The notes: generated by a model from the sequence alone, not told the origin. A stretch of DNA of 64,000 nucleotides from Rhabdornis inornatus (GCA_013397075.1 VWZS01001987.1:514267-578266); one strand, 5' to 3'; shown: positions 1 through 13,468, counted from the first letter of the stretch. Numbers and translations: made by a program.

Positions 1-2085
1 CCCAGACTTCAGGAGAGCAGATTTTGGCCTCATCGAGGACCCTCTTGGTAGAGAACCTTGGGCTAAACCCCATGATGGAAGAGGAGTTGGATGGAAAGGA
101 GGTTGATATTCAAGGATCACTCCCTCTGAGCTCAGGAGAAGCCCAAAAGAGAGGAAGTCAGAGAAAACGAGTAGGAGGGTAGACGAACAAGGAGCTCCTG
201 GACAAATTCAAATACAAAAAGGAAGCCTACAGAGGGTGGAAGCAAAGATGGGCAGCTTGGGAGGAATACAGAGAAACTGTCTGAGCAATTAGGTTAGGAA
301 AGATAAAGCTGTGAGAGAATCAAATTTGGCCAGGGATGTCAAAGGCAAAAAGAAAAACTTCTCTAGGTGCATCTGTAATAAAAGGAAGCCTAGGGAAAAT
401 GAAAGCCATCCCCAGAAGAAAACAGGAGACCTGGCTATCCAGAGCATGGAGAGGGCTGAGGTAACAACTTTTTTGCCTCAGCCTTCACCAGCAAGTGCTC
501 CAGCCACACTAGGTAAGTCACAGAAGGCAAAGAGTCGGACTGCAAGAAAAAGAGACACCCACCAGAGGAGAAGATCAAGTTCAAGAACATCTAAGGGACC
601 TTAAGGTGGATGGAGGAAGGAACACAAGTCCATGGAGTCTGAGACAAATCTGTGGGTCCTGCAGGAACTGGTAAATGAAGTGGCTAAGCCACTATCGATC
701 ATAGTTGAGAAGCCATGACAGTCCACTGAAGTTCCCACTAATGAGAAAAGAGGAAACATAGCTCCCATTTTTAAAATGGGAAAAAAAGGAAGGCCCAGGG
801 AATTACAGGCCAGTCAGTCTCACCTCAGTGTCCAGCAAGCTTATGGGGCAGATCCTCCTGGAAACTCCTAAGGCACATTGAAAATAAGGAGGTGTTTAGT
901 GATTGCCAATACAACTTCGCTAAGGGCAATTTGCACCTGAGAAATTTGGTGACTTTGTATTATGGAGCTACAGCATTGGTGGATAAGAGAAGAGAAACTG
1001 ACATCAGCCACCTGGACTTGTGAGACATGGATGTGATGGATGAACCATTCAGTGGAAGAGGAACTGGCTGCATGGTCAGACTCAGAGTTGCAATCAACAC
1101 CTTGATATCCAACTGGAGACCAGTGACAAACAGTGTTCCTCAGGAGTGGGAATTGGAACCAGCACTGTTTAATGACTCTATCAGTGACATGGAGAAAGGG
1201 ATCGAGGGCACTCTCAATGGGTTTAATGACACCAGGCTGTGGGGTGTGGTCAACACGTGGGAGGGAAGAAGGGAAGAAGGAGGGAAGAGGGACCTTGGCA
1301 GCTGGAGAGGTGAGCCTGTGTGAGCCCCGTGACATTCAACAAGGCCAAGGACCAGATCCTGCACCTGTGTCAGGGCAATCCCAAGCACAAACACAGCCAG
1401 GGTGGAGAATGGATGGAGAGCAGCCCTGAGAAGAAGGACTCAGGGGCGTGGGTTGGTGAGAAGCTCAGCATGACCTGGCAACGTGTGCTCACAGCCCAGA
1501 AAGCCAAACGTGTCATGGGCTGCATCAAAGGAGGCATGACCAGCAGGTAAAGGGAGGGGATTCTCCCCCTCTGCTGTGCTCCCATGAGAGCACACCTGGA
1601 GTGCTGTGTCCACCTCTGGGGCCATCAACATAAGAACATGTAGAGCCTTTGGAATGCGTCCAGAGAAGGCTGATAAAGAGGCTCAGAGAGCTGGAGCACC
1701 TCTCCTGTGCAGACAGGCTGAGCTGGGGCTGCTCAGCCTGGAGAGCCACCTGAAGGCTTCAGAGAGACCTTAGAGCACTTTCCAGTACCTACAGGAGCTT
1801 ATGAGAAACCTGTAGAGGGACTTACAAGGGCAGGCAGTGATAGGACAAGGGAGAATGTCTTTAAATTGGAAGAGGGCAGGAGGAAAGAGATATTAGGGGG
1901 AAACTCTTGAATGTGAAGGTGTCAAGTTGTTCAGAGAAGCTGTGGAAGCCCCATCACTGAAAGCATTCAAGACTAGTTTGAATGGGGCTCTGAGCAACCC
2001 CATCTAGTAGAAGATATCCCTGCCAATGGCAAGGGATTGGGACTAGGTGATCTTTAGGTCCTTTCCATCTCAAACCATTCTATGA
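1..2085 (+). mobile_element. CR1 non-LTR retrotransposon, long decayed copy with ORF2 (EN-RT linker, reverse transcriptase, 3' end)
   Basis: This is the 3' two-thirds of a CR1 LINE, whose ORF2 encodes an endonuclease and reverse transcriptase used for target-primed retrotransposition. Conceptual translation follows the CR1 ORF2 order. The linker before the RT domain contains NLARDVKGKKKNF (about 326-364). The RT start is near 590-700, and a GNYRPVSLT-like block sits near 800-830. HLDL, containing the first catalytic aspartate (codon 1015-1017), follows, then a WRPVTNSVPQ block (about 1110-1140) and a WGVVNT block (about 1239-1256). The C-terminal part, with FNKAKDQILHL and QKAKRVMGCIK, lies at about 1328-1540. 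The 3' end at about 2074-2085 reads ACCATTCTATGA. The copy is dead: matching segments lie in three frames, a stop at 1021-1023 directly follows the catalytic box, roughly 40 codons between that box and the WRPVT block are missing or scrambled, and the second catalytic FADD-type box is reduced to F-N-D (1222-1230). The element probably starts to the left of the window. CR1 identity is secure; subfamily is not assigned. Confidence 0.93.
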
Positions 2086-5000
2086 GCATCAGTCACCACT
2101 GTCCATTCTTTAATTTCCCTGTCTATATGTGCAAGAGTCTCATTTGACTTTCTGCCACATTATCAGATTGGAGCTTGTGTTCCCTTACTCCTTAAATCCT
2201 TTTAAGGGTTGCTACTTTCCACAATATTATTAGTCATTCTGTAAGGCTTGTCTGCATTTCTCTGTGTTCATTACTTTGCAAATGGCTGCAAAAACATCCT
2301 TTGTTTCATTGGGGCACACTAAAAAGGTAATTCACACTATGTAGTGTAGCTGAAAAATCCTTAGCATAATTTACCAGTACCAGTCAGGAAAAGAATGTTG
2401 AACTGGAATATGGAGTTTCCATAACTGAAATGTTTTGGAAAAACTTGATTCCAACAAAGTTGTGATGGAAACCAGGCACAATGTTATGGAAATGGGAACC
2501 ACAGGTCTTAGAGGGGTCTTCATCCCTGCCTTTCTGCATGACAAATGTAAAAAGTTATGAATTTAATTTCAATTCAGAGTGTTCCAGCTGTAAGAATCTA
2601 CAACAAATTCTGAAGTCCTGATCCTCTGTGAAAAAGGATCACTTTTCTCCAGAGCTCCATCACTTGCCCCTCTACCAATCTTTTTGTCATCTGCAGCTTC
2701 TCCCAGCAAACTGGAAAAGCCATTGTTTACATGAAAACTAACATAAGGAATATCTCCAACATCTTTTTAATCTGTTTTGAATGTAGTTTAGCAGCTGGTG
2801 ACAAGGAGCTGAGCCAGCTCAAGAAGCTCAGCCAACTCTGTGGACCATCAGCAAGCACTGATGTTTGTTTCCAGAGTGAGAAATCCTACACTATTTGTTT
2901 CTGTTTACCCTTCTGGTTGTTCCTGCTCATTAAGATTCTTGAAAGTGTTGTCAGTCTTGTACTGTATTTCGGTATAGCTGGTGTGATAATACTTAGAGTT
3001 ATAAATCAGCCTATTGTTTAGTGATGCTTAGTGTCAACCCTACCAATATCTCGAGATTCAGGGAAGAAAACAGCAGCTAACTTTTATTTTCAAATAAAAT
3101 CCTCATCAGAGTCATTCTGAGTTCTCCTAGCTTGAAGAAAGATGCTAATCAGGCCTGTGTTTTGACACACATAACTGTATCACCTAGGGGATGACATAAA
3201 GATCAGACTAGGCCATGAATCACTAATCCCTCATCACTGCTTTCAGCGAAAGTGTATTCTGTGGGACAGAAAAACTGATTTTGTAAGGTGTTGTAGAACT
3301 CTTTCTCCTCTTCTGTTCCCTATTAGTAAATTTCCTCCCTTTTACCACTTGATGAACCTGGAGCAGAAAACAATCTGCTAAGGAGTACTGATGAGAAACC
3401 CTCCTTTACACTACTTAGACTAACATGAGCAGGACTCACTAGATGGTGGTTGTTCAGGATGTGAGAGCCTAAACCGATCCCATGGAATAAGTTGGCACAA
3501 GTAGTAAGGCTGCCAACTTGTAAAATAATCCTTCTCAAATGAAAATGAGGCTTAGGACAACTATGGCTAACCACAATTTTGTCACAGACCTACATATACC
3601 AGTATCACTGCTCACTCTCAGATGGCAAAGGATAGGGGAATTTCCAGGGTTATGTGTTTTAAATATTGGCTTTTGGAGCTTGTGGTAGCCTTTTACTACA
3701 CATTTATGTACAAGTGCACGGTGGGGCCACCAGCACATTCATGGATCTCATGAGAGCTCTGGTTCCCATTTCACTGAGAGAGCATTACAAAGTGAATCCA
3801 AAATCAGCCAAAGGCAAAAGCACCCTATAAGGGTCTTTCCAAGCAGGCCTGAATCAAGAAGATTAAAGAAACTCTTATCTAAGAATGACAAAAACGACAC
3901 GCTACCATTTCTAATCCCTTTTGATCTGACAAGAAAAATACTTAACACGGCTGCGCATATATTAATTTGTGCACATACCTTAACCTCCTCTTTGAACTCC
4001 AAAGAGTTTGTAACAAAGCCCAAGATGCAGGCAAGTTTTTATTCTGCTTTAAACTTGAGTCACACACCTCAACTCTGCCCACCTGGGAGAGTCCAGGGAC
4101 CACAAGGAGCAGCTGGGACTTAAGTCCTGAGCAAATGCTTCTTCAAGATACATATTGTTTGTTCACATAAAACTTTGTGCTGAATGCAAAACTGCAGCCC
4201 TCTGCTCTCCTAAGTACCTCAACCAGTATTTTAAGCAGTGTTGCTCCCAGAGCTGCCCCCTGGGATGGTTTATGGAGTTTCTTTGCAGAGGAGGGAATAA
4301 CCCCACAAACCTGTGCAGAAGGTGGGAATGTGGCAGAAGGGAGACAAATATTTGTAAGCAGTTGCATCCATCACCCAGAATATGCAAAACAGGAGTTAGG
4401 CCAGTTCCCTCTTCACAAGTGTTTTCAAATAACACTTGTCTCACTCCTTGTCACCTCCCAGACCAGAAAGTAAGAGCATTAGCTCATTACTCCTTCACAT
4501 CAGCTGAATCCATGCTCTGCAATAACATTGCCACCTCTCATATATTCCAAGACAGTTGGGTTTTTTCAACACTTAAACTTTAATCTCTTCCATTTCCCTT
4601 GAAAGACCAGCAGGAGGACTTGTCAGCAGCTCACTGTGCGAGAAAGAAGAGGACTGTTAACACCAAGAGCACTTGCTGTGCAGCTACACTTCACATAAGA
4701 TGCGAGCTTTGAATGCAAAAACATGGCTCTGGCTTCTGCATCAGAGAGCTTCAAACCAGCCACTCAATGCATGATTGTGCAAAATTATGTCTGTAGTGCC
4801 CAGGTACCTGAGGCTTGTTTCCCAGAGCCAAGGGTATTATGTCCTAAAGGGAGGAAAAGGCTCAGCAGCTCTAACCCAGCAGCTGTGACCCTTGGGAGGG
4901 TACAAGGGCTGGGAATGTGAGCAGCAGCCAAACTCTCATTCTCCCTAAGCAACCTCTCCTGTTGCTGCTGTCAGAAACCAAATGCTGGGCTAGATGGCCA

Positions 5001-7246
5001 GCACAGATATTTCTTAAGGATAAAACAAAAAAATACCTTCGTCTTAACTCAGAAATATCCAAATCAACACCCACTCCCTTTTAAAACCTGTGGCCCAGAT
5101 CTGCAGTGTTGTGTCTAAAGTGGTATTTGTTTAACTTGAGAAGAGAGAGGAAATCTCCAAATGTATTTCTAGCATTATTGCTCAAAAATTCACAAAGGAG
5201 AAATAAAGGACCCTGAAGAGTTATGACACATACCACATACCTCCCAAGCTCTATTGATTTAAGCCACAAGAACCTTGCTTCACTTTGACCTCTGAGCTGC
5301 ATTTGCATTTATTGAGCAATACCTGCAAAGCAGTGCCATGAGAGGTGTCAGCTACTCAACCCCTCATTGAAATCATCAGAGCAAATATGAAAAACAAAAA
5401 AGTCACCCGACCAGTATGGCAGCTGAGTGGTGAGAAAAAAACCTGTGTGTGACTTAAAGAACAAGGTATGGGTTAAGGTGAGAGAGAAAAGAAAGGAAAA
5501 GAGACCTACAACACTTAAGGCTGGAGAACAGGAGCACTTTTCTGCAGGTTCTTGTGAGTGAGCTACAACAGTGGTTGGCACAAACATGGGAAAGCATTAA
5601 TTTAAGCATATTTGTGGAGGAGAGATGCCTGAGAAGACCTTATGAGAGGAACTTACTTCAGAGGCATGTCTAACCTCAAGAAACACCTCCCAGTGAAACC
5701 TGTTACTCAGTAAGGAACTGCCCAGGAGTAGAGGGCAGTGTTTGACTCACTGTAGGATGAGTGCTTTCACAGATATTCTCACATACCCAAAAAATGTGTA
5801 AGATTACAGACCCTGAATTCACAGTATTTTCCACTGCCTTTTTTTTTTTTTTTTTAAATACAGACTATAAACAGATTTATACTGCTTTTAGAAAGGGCAA
5901 TGCTCCGGGAAAGTGACAGAGTGACATATAGGAGATGAGCTCTGTAGGAGGAGGAGGGCTGTGGGTTTCCCTCACCATCATGCCCTGCCAGCCATGCCCC
6001 TGGCAAAATCTATGAGCTATCCTGGCAGCTCTGCTGGGAGCGTGATGGCCACAGGGACCACAGGGCTGGCTACAGCAGGGTGAAGAAAATGCTGTGCCAA
6101 AAGGAACCTCAAAGTCTTGACAGCCAAGTCACCACCAGTCCCAACAGTGCTGCCTGTACAGAGATCCCAGACATTTGACAAGGACACCAACTGCTCTCCT
6201 GAGTGTATCAGCCCAGAAGCAGAGAGGTGGCTTCATGATCCCTCTCCTGCCTGGCTGGGCAGGGGTGGCATCACATCCTGGATGAGTGACCCAAAGCCTC
6301 CCTTTGAAGATGCCTGATGCAGCTACAACCCCGCCAATGTCGGTGTTTTTAAGCACCTTCTTCAGTCTCTGAATATCCACTTTATATTCCCTTTGAGATG
6401 AAAGATCAGGCTTGAAGAGCAAGTCTGGGGGAGAAGGAGTATGGATAACACATCAGTGACTTCAGCAGTCTTAAAGCTCAAGACTGCCTGCTTGATGCAT
6501 AGCCCCAGCAAAGGAGTGAAAACATAAGTTACACTCAGACAGAGTGGGTACAAAACCCTCTCAACATCTATGCACTTCTTTTTATGTCCCTTTTATTAAG
6601 GTATTTACATTTTCAGCTTAAAAACATAAATCTTTTAGCAGATGTGCCATTTGTGAGGCACATCCCCAAGTAATTGACTTTCAAGCTATAAATACAGCAT
6701 CTCTCACCTACCACGCCTGTGATCACGAGCTAAAGAGAGCCTGCAGAGTGGGAAGATGGTCATTTGAATTTGTGAAACTCTCGTAGGATGCCTAACTCTA
6801 GTGGTAATTTTGGCTCATAACTTTTCCCCACAATAATGTACATCCCTGTCAGACTCTTCCTTTAATCCATCCACAGGTACATTAATGCCTCAGGAGGGTT
6901 TGTGGCCAGTCCAGGACTCCCATCAAGGAGCTTTTAAATGCTGCATGACGTGCTGGGACTTAGGTAAGAGATCAGAGGTCAACATGTCACTTATCACAGC
7001 ACCACCCTCCCATGCCTTCTCACAGTGCCTTTGACAGACATCATGTATTCCCTTTGCTGCTTCCAACGGGGCAGGAATGATTCATGGAGTAGTCCTTGGC
7101 CTGGCCACACAAAAGACAACAATGAAAGGAAGAAACACAGTTTTGATTAAGAAAAAAAGTTACTTTCGTTTTGATATTTTTCCAGCGTTGTCTGCGGTCG
7201 TTCCATTCTTTACAGCAACAGATCCCGGGTACAATCCCTAGCATAA
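2086..7246. other. Unique non-coding sequence, no gene seen
   Basis: About 5.2 kb with no recognisable gene or transposon. Open frames are short. The longest, about 4155-4583 (+), starts at TTG and overlaps open frames on both strands, as chance frames do. The only low-complexity feature is a poly-T run at 5839-5855. Confidence 0.6.
5839..5855. repeat. Poly-T homopolymer
   Basis: Seventeen consecutive T residues. No transposon body is recognised on the minus-strand 5' side (higher coordinates), so it is treated as simple sequence and not as a retrotransposon A-tail. Confidence 0.85.
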
Positions 7247-7596
7247 ACACAGAATTACAGAATAGCTTGGAGTGGGAAGGGCCCTAAAGACTGTCTAGTT
7301 CCAATGATTCCAAGAAAGGTCTGCAATTCTAGGGACACCTTCCACTAGATCAGGTTGCTCAAAGCCCCATCCAGCCTTGAACACTTCCAGGGATGGGGCA
7401 TCCACAACTTCTCTGGGCAACCTGTGCCAGTGCCTCACCACCCTCACAGTCAAGAATTTCTTCCCCATACCTAATCTAAACCCACTGTATTTCAGTGTAA
7501 AGCCATTCTCCCTTTTCCTGTTCCTACCTACCCTTGTAAAAAGTCCCTCTACAGCTTTTTCTAGCTACTGGAAGATGCTATATGGTCTCTTCAAGT
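7247..7596 (-). mobile_element. CR1 3' end fragment
   Basis: A 5'-truncated CR1 in reverse orientation. On the plus strand it begins CACAGAATTACAG, the reverse complement of a CR1 3' terminus. It continues with phrases shared with other CR1 copies: the block around 7337-7410 (AGATCAGGTTGCTCAAAGCCCC, then CCATCCA and the GGGGCATCCACAACTTCTCT block) recurs in the copy at 42329-42595. Homology fades at the words for TACTGGAAG...GGTCTCTTCAAG near 7596. The minus-strand sequence would encode the last part of ORF2 plus the 3' UTR. It is too short and mutated to be active. Confidence 0.92.
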
Positions 7597-9741
7597 AGAT
7601 TTTGGTAGGTTTTACAGCAACTAAGAGCTGTGGGACAGCTGGGTGTACAATAGGCATTCTTCTTATTATTGTTTTCATTTTGCTTGTTTTGTTCTTGAGC
7701 AGGTTTGATCTGGCAATCAGCTCTTGTAAAGCACTAGAATTATAACAGACTGAGTGGTTTATGACCCATCCCACTCATGGCTTTTCACACAGCTCAGTTT
7801 CCTTTTCACTGGAGTTTACTTGTGGGAACTGCAAATTCTCTATTAAAGAAGTAGGGGGTTTTCACCCCTTCTTCCTCTGCACGACTGCATTTAGCCATGT
7901 TTTGGATGAGCACTGTTTAATTTATACTGGATATGAAAATTCATTAAGTTTCTCTATGACCATTGAAAAATATTAGGCCCTTGCTCCAAATCTTACACAG
8001 TAGAAAAAAAAATAGTTGTGAAAGAAATGGAGGGCAATAGGTTATGGTAATGACAAAATAGGAGCATTTACCCATATGCCTGATATTGTTAAACAAAATC
8101 TGTTACGGAGTTTGCACGTGCTACCTATGAATAATGATAACTGGAAGTACATTGGAAAAGAAAGCACATGAAAATCACAACTTCCAAGAAAGAAATGTGC
8201 CATCACCAAACATGATTATCCAGCCAGCCAGCACCAGGGTCCAGGAAATTCTGTCAATCTGAAGTGCACATCCCCTCCAAATCTCCCATCCGTTATTTCT
8301 CTCCAGAAACTTAGCTTTGTGCCTGAGTGAGACTTAGAAAGAGACATTTTGAAAAAATATATCCAAACTTCTTCCACATGAGAGACATAATACAAAAAAT
8401 GCAGCGTAAATTATAAAACCCTCTTCCTCTTAGAAGAGAGGGACAGGTTGCATCTTCCTCTGGCTCACTGTTGAGCACTGACTAGAGAATCAGAAGCAAG
8501 AAGAGTCTGTGAGCCACCTACTCGCTGGTGATTCTGTCCATTTGTGCAGTCCTCAGGGGTAGGATTTAGCAGCCCCAGGGGAGCTATGAACAGAGCTTGT
8601 CTGTGACATCCTTCAGCAAGTCATTACATGGGCACAGACCAGCAGCTAGGACAGTGCCAGCCCACCCCTGCGGAGGAGACCAGACAGCCTAAATAAAGAA
8701 CTTATGATGAAGATTTTCCCTTCTCCCACTCCTGACAGCATTAAAAGGACCAAAACAGAACATGATGCAGAGAAGCAAGCAACTTTATCCTAAAATCAGA
8801 TCATTTAATATTCCAAGTAGAAATACATAAGAAGATCCTCCCTGGCAAAACTAGTTATCCAAGCCAGTCTCGCTTAGAAAATTCTTTAAAAACTCATTTC
8901 TGTGCTTTGTCTCACTGCCCTCTTTGCCTGCCAAAAGCAAAGTCTAACTTCCCAGTTTGGCCACTGTTTTGCATGTGATGTCATTTTTCATGTGCTCTGC
9001 AGCATGCTGTGGTATTTGGACTATTCAGGCTGGGTTCAGTGTTTACCAGCACCACCACAATGTGCAGAGAGCATTGTCTCAAAGCATCAGGCATCCTGTC
9101 AGCATCGCAGCACAAAGGCCAAACATCCCATCCCAGCACTACCTGCTGAGTCCCAAAATAAGAAGCTGACCTATGACTTTGTCCATGCAGCCCCACCAGA
9201 GGATGGGCAGCTCAGCCTCCCTGGATGGCCCACAAGCAAAGCCCCATGGCTACTGGTGCTCCTGATTTGGAGGACCCTGGGCAAGGGCTCTACCTCTGTC
9301 CAGGACACAGCAGCACTGCAGGAACCTGATCCAAAGCTGAGGTGAGCAACACCAAGAGCTGTCCCCTCAGAGGGAAAAGGTGCAGTGGGCAAACAATTAA
9401 CAAAGGCTCTCTGGTATTCTTTGTGTAACCAAGTTTACACCAGCATAAGCTTATAAGGTCTTCAATGAAGCTAAATGAGAAAAATAACTTCAGCACATCC
9501 CCCTTTTCCTGAGAGACAGAAAGCAAGCACTGATCTGCTTTGTACATAGCAGCCAACAAAGAAGGTAACACACATGGAGTACCACAATAGGCATCCAGTG
9601 AAGTCACTCCTTGCTTCTCCCCAAGGTGATGACACATCTCCAAAGTCTCCAACCATGCAGCACAAAGCTAAATCAGGGATTAATTGTACTGAGACAAGTA
9701 GCTGCAGTATCAGGGCTAAGACAGAGGGCAGGATTCGAATG
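7597..9741. other. Unique non-coding sequence, no gene seen
   Basis: Two kilobases lie between two CR1 fragments. The largest open frame, about 8902-9345 (+), starts at GTG, has overlapping open frames on the minus strand and matches nothing I know. No RNA gene or structured repeat was noticed. Confidence 0.6.
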
Positions 9742-10245
9742 AGATTCATAGAATCATTTAAATTGGAAAAGACCTCCAAGATCATTAAATCCAGCCATTA
9801 ACCTAGCACTACCAAGCTACCACTAAACCATGTCCACAAGTGCCAGATCTACACCTTTTACATCTCTTAAAAACCTCCAGAGATGGTGACTCAACTTTTC
9901 ATAGTGAAATTTCTCCCAATATCAAATCTAAACATCCCCTGGCACAGCTCGAGACTGTTTTCTCTTGTCTTACTGCTCGTTACCTGGGAGAAGAAACCAA
10001 CCCCTACCTGGCTCCAAGCTCCTTTCAGGCAGTTGTAGAGAGTGACAAGGTCCCCGTGAGCTTTCTTTTCTCCAGGATAAACACCCCCAGCTCCCTCAGC
10101 TGCTCCTCACAGGACTTGTGTTCCAGACCCTTCACCAGCTCCATTGCCCCTCTCTAGACTCTCTCCAGCACCTCAATGTCCTTCCTGTAGTGAAGGGCCC
10201 AAAACTGAGCACAATACTCAAGGTGCAGCCTCAGCAGAGCCTGCT
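9742..10245 (-). mobile_element. CR1 3' end fragment (about 0.5 kb)
   Basis: A reverse-oriented CR1. The plus strand starts with a TTCATAGAATCATTTAAATT terminus, the reverse complement of the CR1 3' end ending in the ATTCTATG-type octamer. CR1 landmarks follow: a GACCTCCAAGATCATTAAATCC block, the ACTAAACCATGTC block, and near 10070-10180 the segments for CTCCAGGATAAAC, CCCCAGCTCCCTCAGCTGCTC and CTCCAGCACCTCAATGTC. The latter are typical of reverse-complemented CR1 ORF2 C-terminal coding sequence. Similarity fades after GGTGCAGCCTCAGCAG near 10245. The first 100 bp resemble the copy at 40466-40590, suggesting the same or a sister subfamily. Confidence 0.92.
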
Positions 10246-12576
10246 GAAAAGACAATATTTAACCTCCTCCAATTTAGTGTTATGTCTCCAGTACTACAGT
10301 GCACTAATTATAAGAGACGATAGCACCCCTAAATACTTCGAAAAACATTTAGGTCTTTCACTCAGAGAGATGTCTTTTTGAAATATTGACAGTTTAATGA
10401 TGTTTGTCTGTCATTTCAAAAAGCAACATTTCCTAAAGCCATTTGAAACCCACAGGTTGGCAGCAGCCTTGTTACTTTTTCTTCTTATGCAAATTCATCC
10501 TCTGTGCAAAACCAAAGGTTTTTCAGGTGCAGGCAAAACTGCAGGCACCAGCTAACACACCAGTCATCAGCACTGCAAAGCTCATCAACACAACTCTCAC
10601 CTGAACATTTTGGGGAGTTAATTTTTTTCTAGTTTTGAATTGACATATCCCAGCACAAAGATCACCAGGAACTTGGCTCCTCAGCTGTTGAGCCAAGGAG
10701 TTTCTCTCATAGCTGACCTGGCACTTTGGAAAGGGACGAGGCCTGGCCTGGGTGCTGTAAGCAGTGAGAAGAAAGACTGCAGGGCTCTGTGCACAGTGAC
10801 AAGTCAAAGTCAAGCTGCAAGACATCCACATCACTTGGCATGCCAGGTGCCTGGACAGAAAATAACCATGGGTCCATCTGGGATTCAGGAGACAGCTGGC
10901 ACAGATCTGCATGTGACATCAGGGCACTTGGCTCATCCCATCATCTCTGAAGCACAGGGATGCAATGTTTGCTCATCTGTGCCTGAAGAGCATCGGGCAG
11001 GGACCATCTCTGACCACATCTGTGAGCAGCAGCAAGCCAAACAGCTAACAGGGGCTTGATGTGCACCCCTCAGAGCAGCTGTATCCCAAATCAACATGTC
11101 AGAATAAGGAGCCCTTTGGTATTAACCAAAGCTCAGTCATTTTCACGCGGTTATCACACTGAAAACCACACAGGGAGCAAATTAAACAAGCTAATCCAGC
11201 CAGCATCAAGCACTGCCAACACACATCAAGGAAGATGATGGCAGGCTTTGCCCTTGGCTTTACTTCTGCAAGACAGGCAATGAGCTTTTTGTTTGTCCTC
11301 CTGCGATAACAGGTATCAAACGTCAGGCAGGTGTCATGTCTAGAGAGGAATAAAGAAATCCATCCCTCCAAGGTCAGGCAATCCATTGCTCTTTGTGCCT
11401 GCAGGGAAGAGGCAGCCCTGCTCTCCCTGTGTTTATTCAGCCATAGGCCAGAGTAACAGTCACTGTGGTATTGCATGGCTGGAACACAGAGCTCTTTTAT
11501 GTTTGCAGCTACATTGTTGGTGTAATCAAATGACATGTACCTCACTTCTCTTCATTGTGATTCATGCTCTGTGCTAATTAAACAGCACATGACAAATACA
11601 TGGTTATTAGCAGCAGCTGGAGAGCCAGTAAATCTTGCAGCACTCTAACACAGGAGCTGTGCAGCTTGACAGCATCCTCCAGGTGTTGAGACAGGGCTGA
11701 TGAAGGGTGCTGGATCCAGGCAAGGCATAAACATCTCTTGCCAAGTACCCTTAAAGTTGTCTCAGCCCTCAGCAGTGAAAGATAACTGTGTGCTGTGTTC
11801 ACAGACAGCCATCAGATAACATCAAACCCTTAACTAGCTGCTTCCCAGGTGCCAGCTCTTTGGACAAGGGCAGGCTGGCTGAGGCCCTTTCCCAACCTGC
11901 AGTCATGCAGACCCTCCTTGCATGCTGGGTATTTTACTTTGCACCAGGATCCTGCTCCAGACCTAGCACCCCAAGCTACCAATGCAACCTTTTATTTCTA
12001 GCCTCAGCCTAACACCCTCCCATCCTCAGATTTCCCCTCTGGCTCTAAGGCATCACGGTGCAATGAAGCAGCCTGTGCCAATGTACATCACAGGAGGATA
12101 AAAGCAGATCTTCAGCATCCTAGAAAAAGGCAAAAGAAGCCAGAGTGATACCAAATACACTGTCTTAGTTTAAAGGGCAGCCAAGAGTTAAAACTTCTGT
12201 GCATATGCTGTAAAGCTATTCTTTCCAGGGGGCAATTGCTCAACAGACTTTCAGAATCCTGTATAGTTACTGCTTTTCTCTACACAACATCTTTATCTGT
12301 CTAAAAAATACTATTGTCAGACTACATCATTCCTTCCTCTTTACTGTGATTTGTAATGATTTGGTGGAAGGATTCTTTAAGAATAAGTAGCAGCTGATGC
12401 ACTTTTACAGCAGAAGCCTGCATTTTTCATCATTGTTGTCATAGGTTTATTTATACAGAGCAATTCATGTAGAAAACCTCCCCCCAGCGCTGGGCAATCC
12501 AGGGCACAGCCATGCTCAAAGTCACAACCCACAACTGCAAAGTAAGCCTGTACACGAAAAAAACCCCACAGAACCA
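10246..12576. other. Unique non-coding sequence, no gene seen
   Basis: Open frames of about 139 codons (10640-11059, +) and 148 codons (11099-11545, -) occur here. They overlap other frames and show no recognisable domains. No repeats beyond short A/T runs were noticed. Confidence 0.6.
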
Positions 12577-12652
12577 AACAGGAAAAAAAACAAAACAAAA
12601 CAAACAAAGAACAAAACAAACAAAAAAACCACAACAACAACAGGGTGAAACA
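12577..12652. repeat. A-rich low-complexity tract (CAAAA/CAAA/CAA repeats)
   Basis: About 75 bp of almost pure A and C on the plus strand, built from CAAAA, CAAAC and CAA units. It could be a decayed A-tail, but no retroelement body lies beside it. Confidence 0.85.
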
Positions 12653-13171
12653 GTAAGGGTCTTCAGGGATTTTACATCCTCAAAGGCTCCTGGGAAGATG
12701 CTCCTGAACCTCAGGTGCTTGCACAGAATGTGATGGTGGTGATCCAGAGTGTCTCTGGCAAAGGAGGCTAAAGCTTGGAAAAGCAGAAAGATTTTGACCC
12801 CTAATTTAACTAGAAGATGAAGATTTTGGTCTTGTTGCTGACAAATATATAGTATACAGGTCCTCCTGTTACATTGAGAGAGTTGTTTCAAGTGTGAGAG
12901 GAATAAGCTCTTCATTTCAGTCCATCTTAAACCTCTGCTGGTTCATGTGAACATTTTGGCACTCAGACCATTTGCAGGAACTTCTTTCTAATGTTATTTC
13001 TTCTGTGTGAGCACCTATACAGGGCACTTCCATGTTTACTTTTTTGCTTGACCTTCAAATGCCAGCTGGGTTTAATAGCAGAGATGCAGACAGCAAACCC
13101 AACAAGTGCTCCCCGGGACCTTAATCCAAAGGATGTGACTGAGTTGTCGCTGTCTGCTCCTGGCTGTGGTG

Positions 13172-13177
13172 ATTGAC
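13172..13177. repeat. Target-site duplication, left copy (ATTGAC)
   Basis: The hexamer ATTGAC immediately precedes the TG end of the LTR and is repeated exactly at 13469-13474 after its CA end. Confidence 0.8.
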
Positions 13178-13468
13178 TGTTGTGGTCGGGGTTCTTGCTG
13201 GGGTGAAACAGGTGAATAAACAGGAATGGCCTTAGCGAGGGTTTCACAGAGATGTTTATTTCAGCCACAGTCCCAGAGTTGAGAGGCAAAGGCCAAAGCA
13301 ATGGTCTAGTGCTTTAGGTTAAGTACATGGGGGTTTTACAAGGGTGGGGTTAGAGTGTAGTGGCCAACAGGGAACCAGGGTGGGAGTGACAAAAAGGCTG
13401 ACAGACAGAGAGATGATAGGGGCTGTCCTAAGGGACAGAACAGGATAGTGCCTTTCAAGGTCTCCACA
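13178..13468 (-). mobile_element. Solo long terminal repeat (LTR) of an endogenous retrovirus
   Basis: A 291-bp unit begins TGTTGTGG and ends TCTCCACA, so it has the retroviral TG...CA boundary plus a short imperfect inverted repeat (TGTGG/CCACA) at its ends. It is flanked on both sides by the exact hexamer ATTGAC. No internal gag/pol/env sequence adjoins it, as expected when the two LTRs of a provirus recombine to leave one. Minus orientation is proposed because AATAAA reads on the minus strand at 13255-13260, about 80 bp before the minus-strand CA end, which fits a polyadenylation signal in R followed by U5. A 6-bp duplication is typical of class II (ERVK/alpharetrovirus-like) integrases, but the family is not identified from sequence. 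Confidence 0.78.

Noticed and set aside
8902..9345. 147-codon open frame (+)
   Set aside because: It opens at GTG, overlaps frames on both strands and has no recognisable domain; it is consistent with chance.
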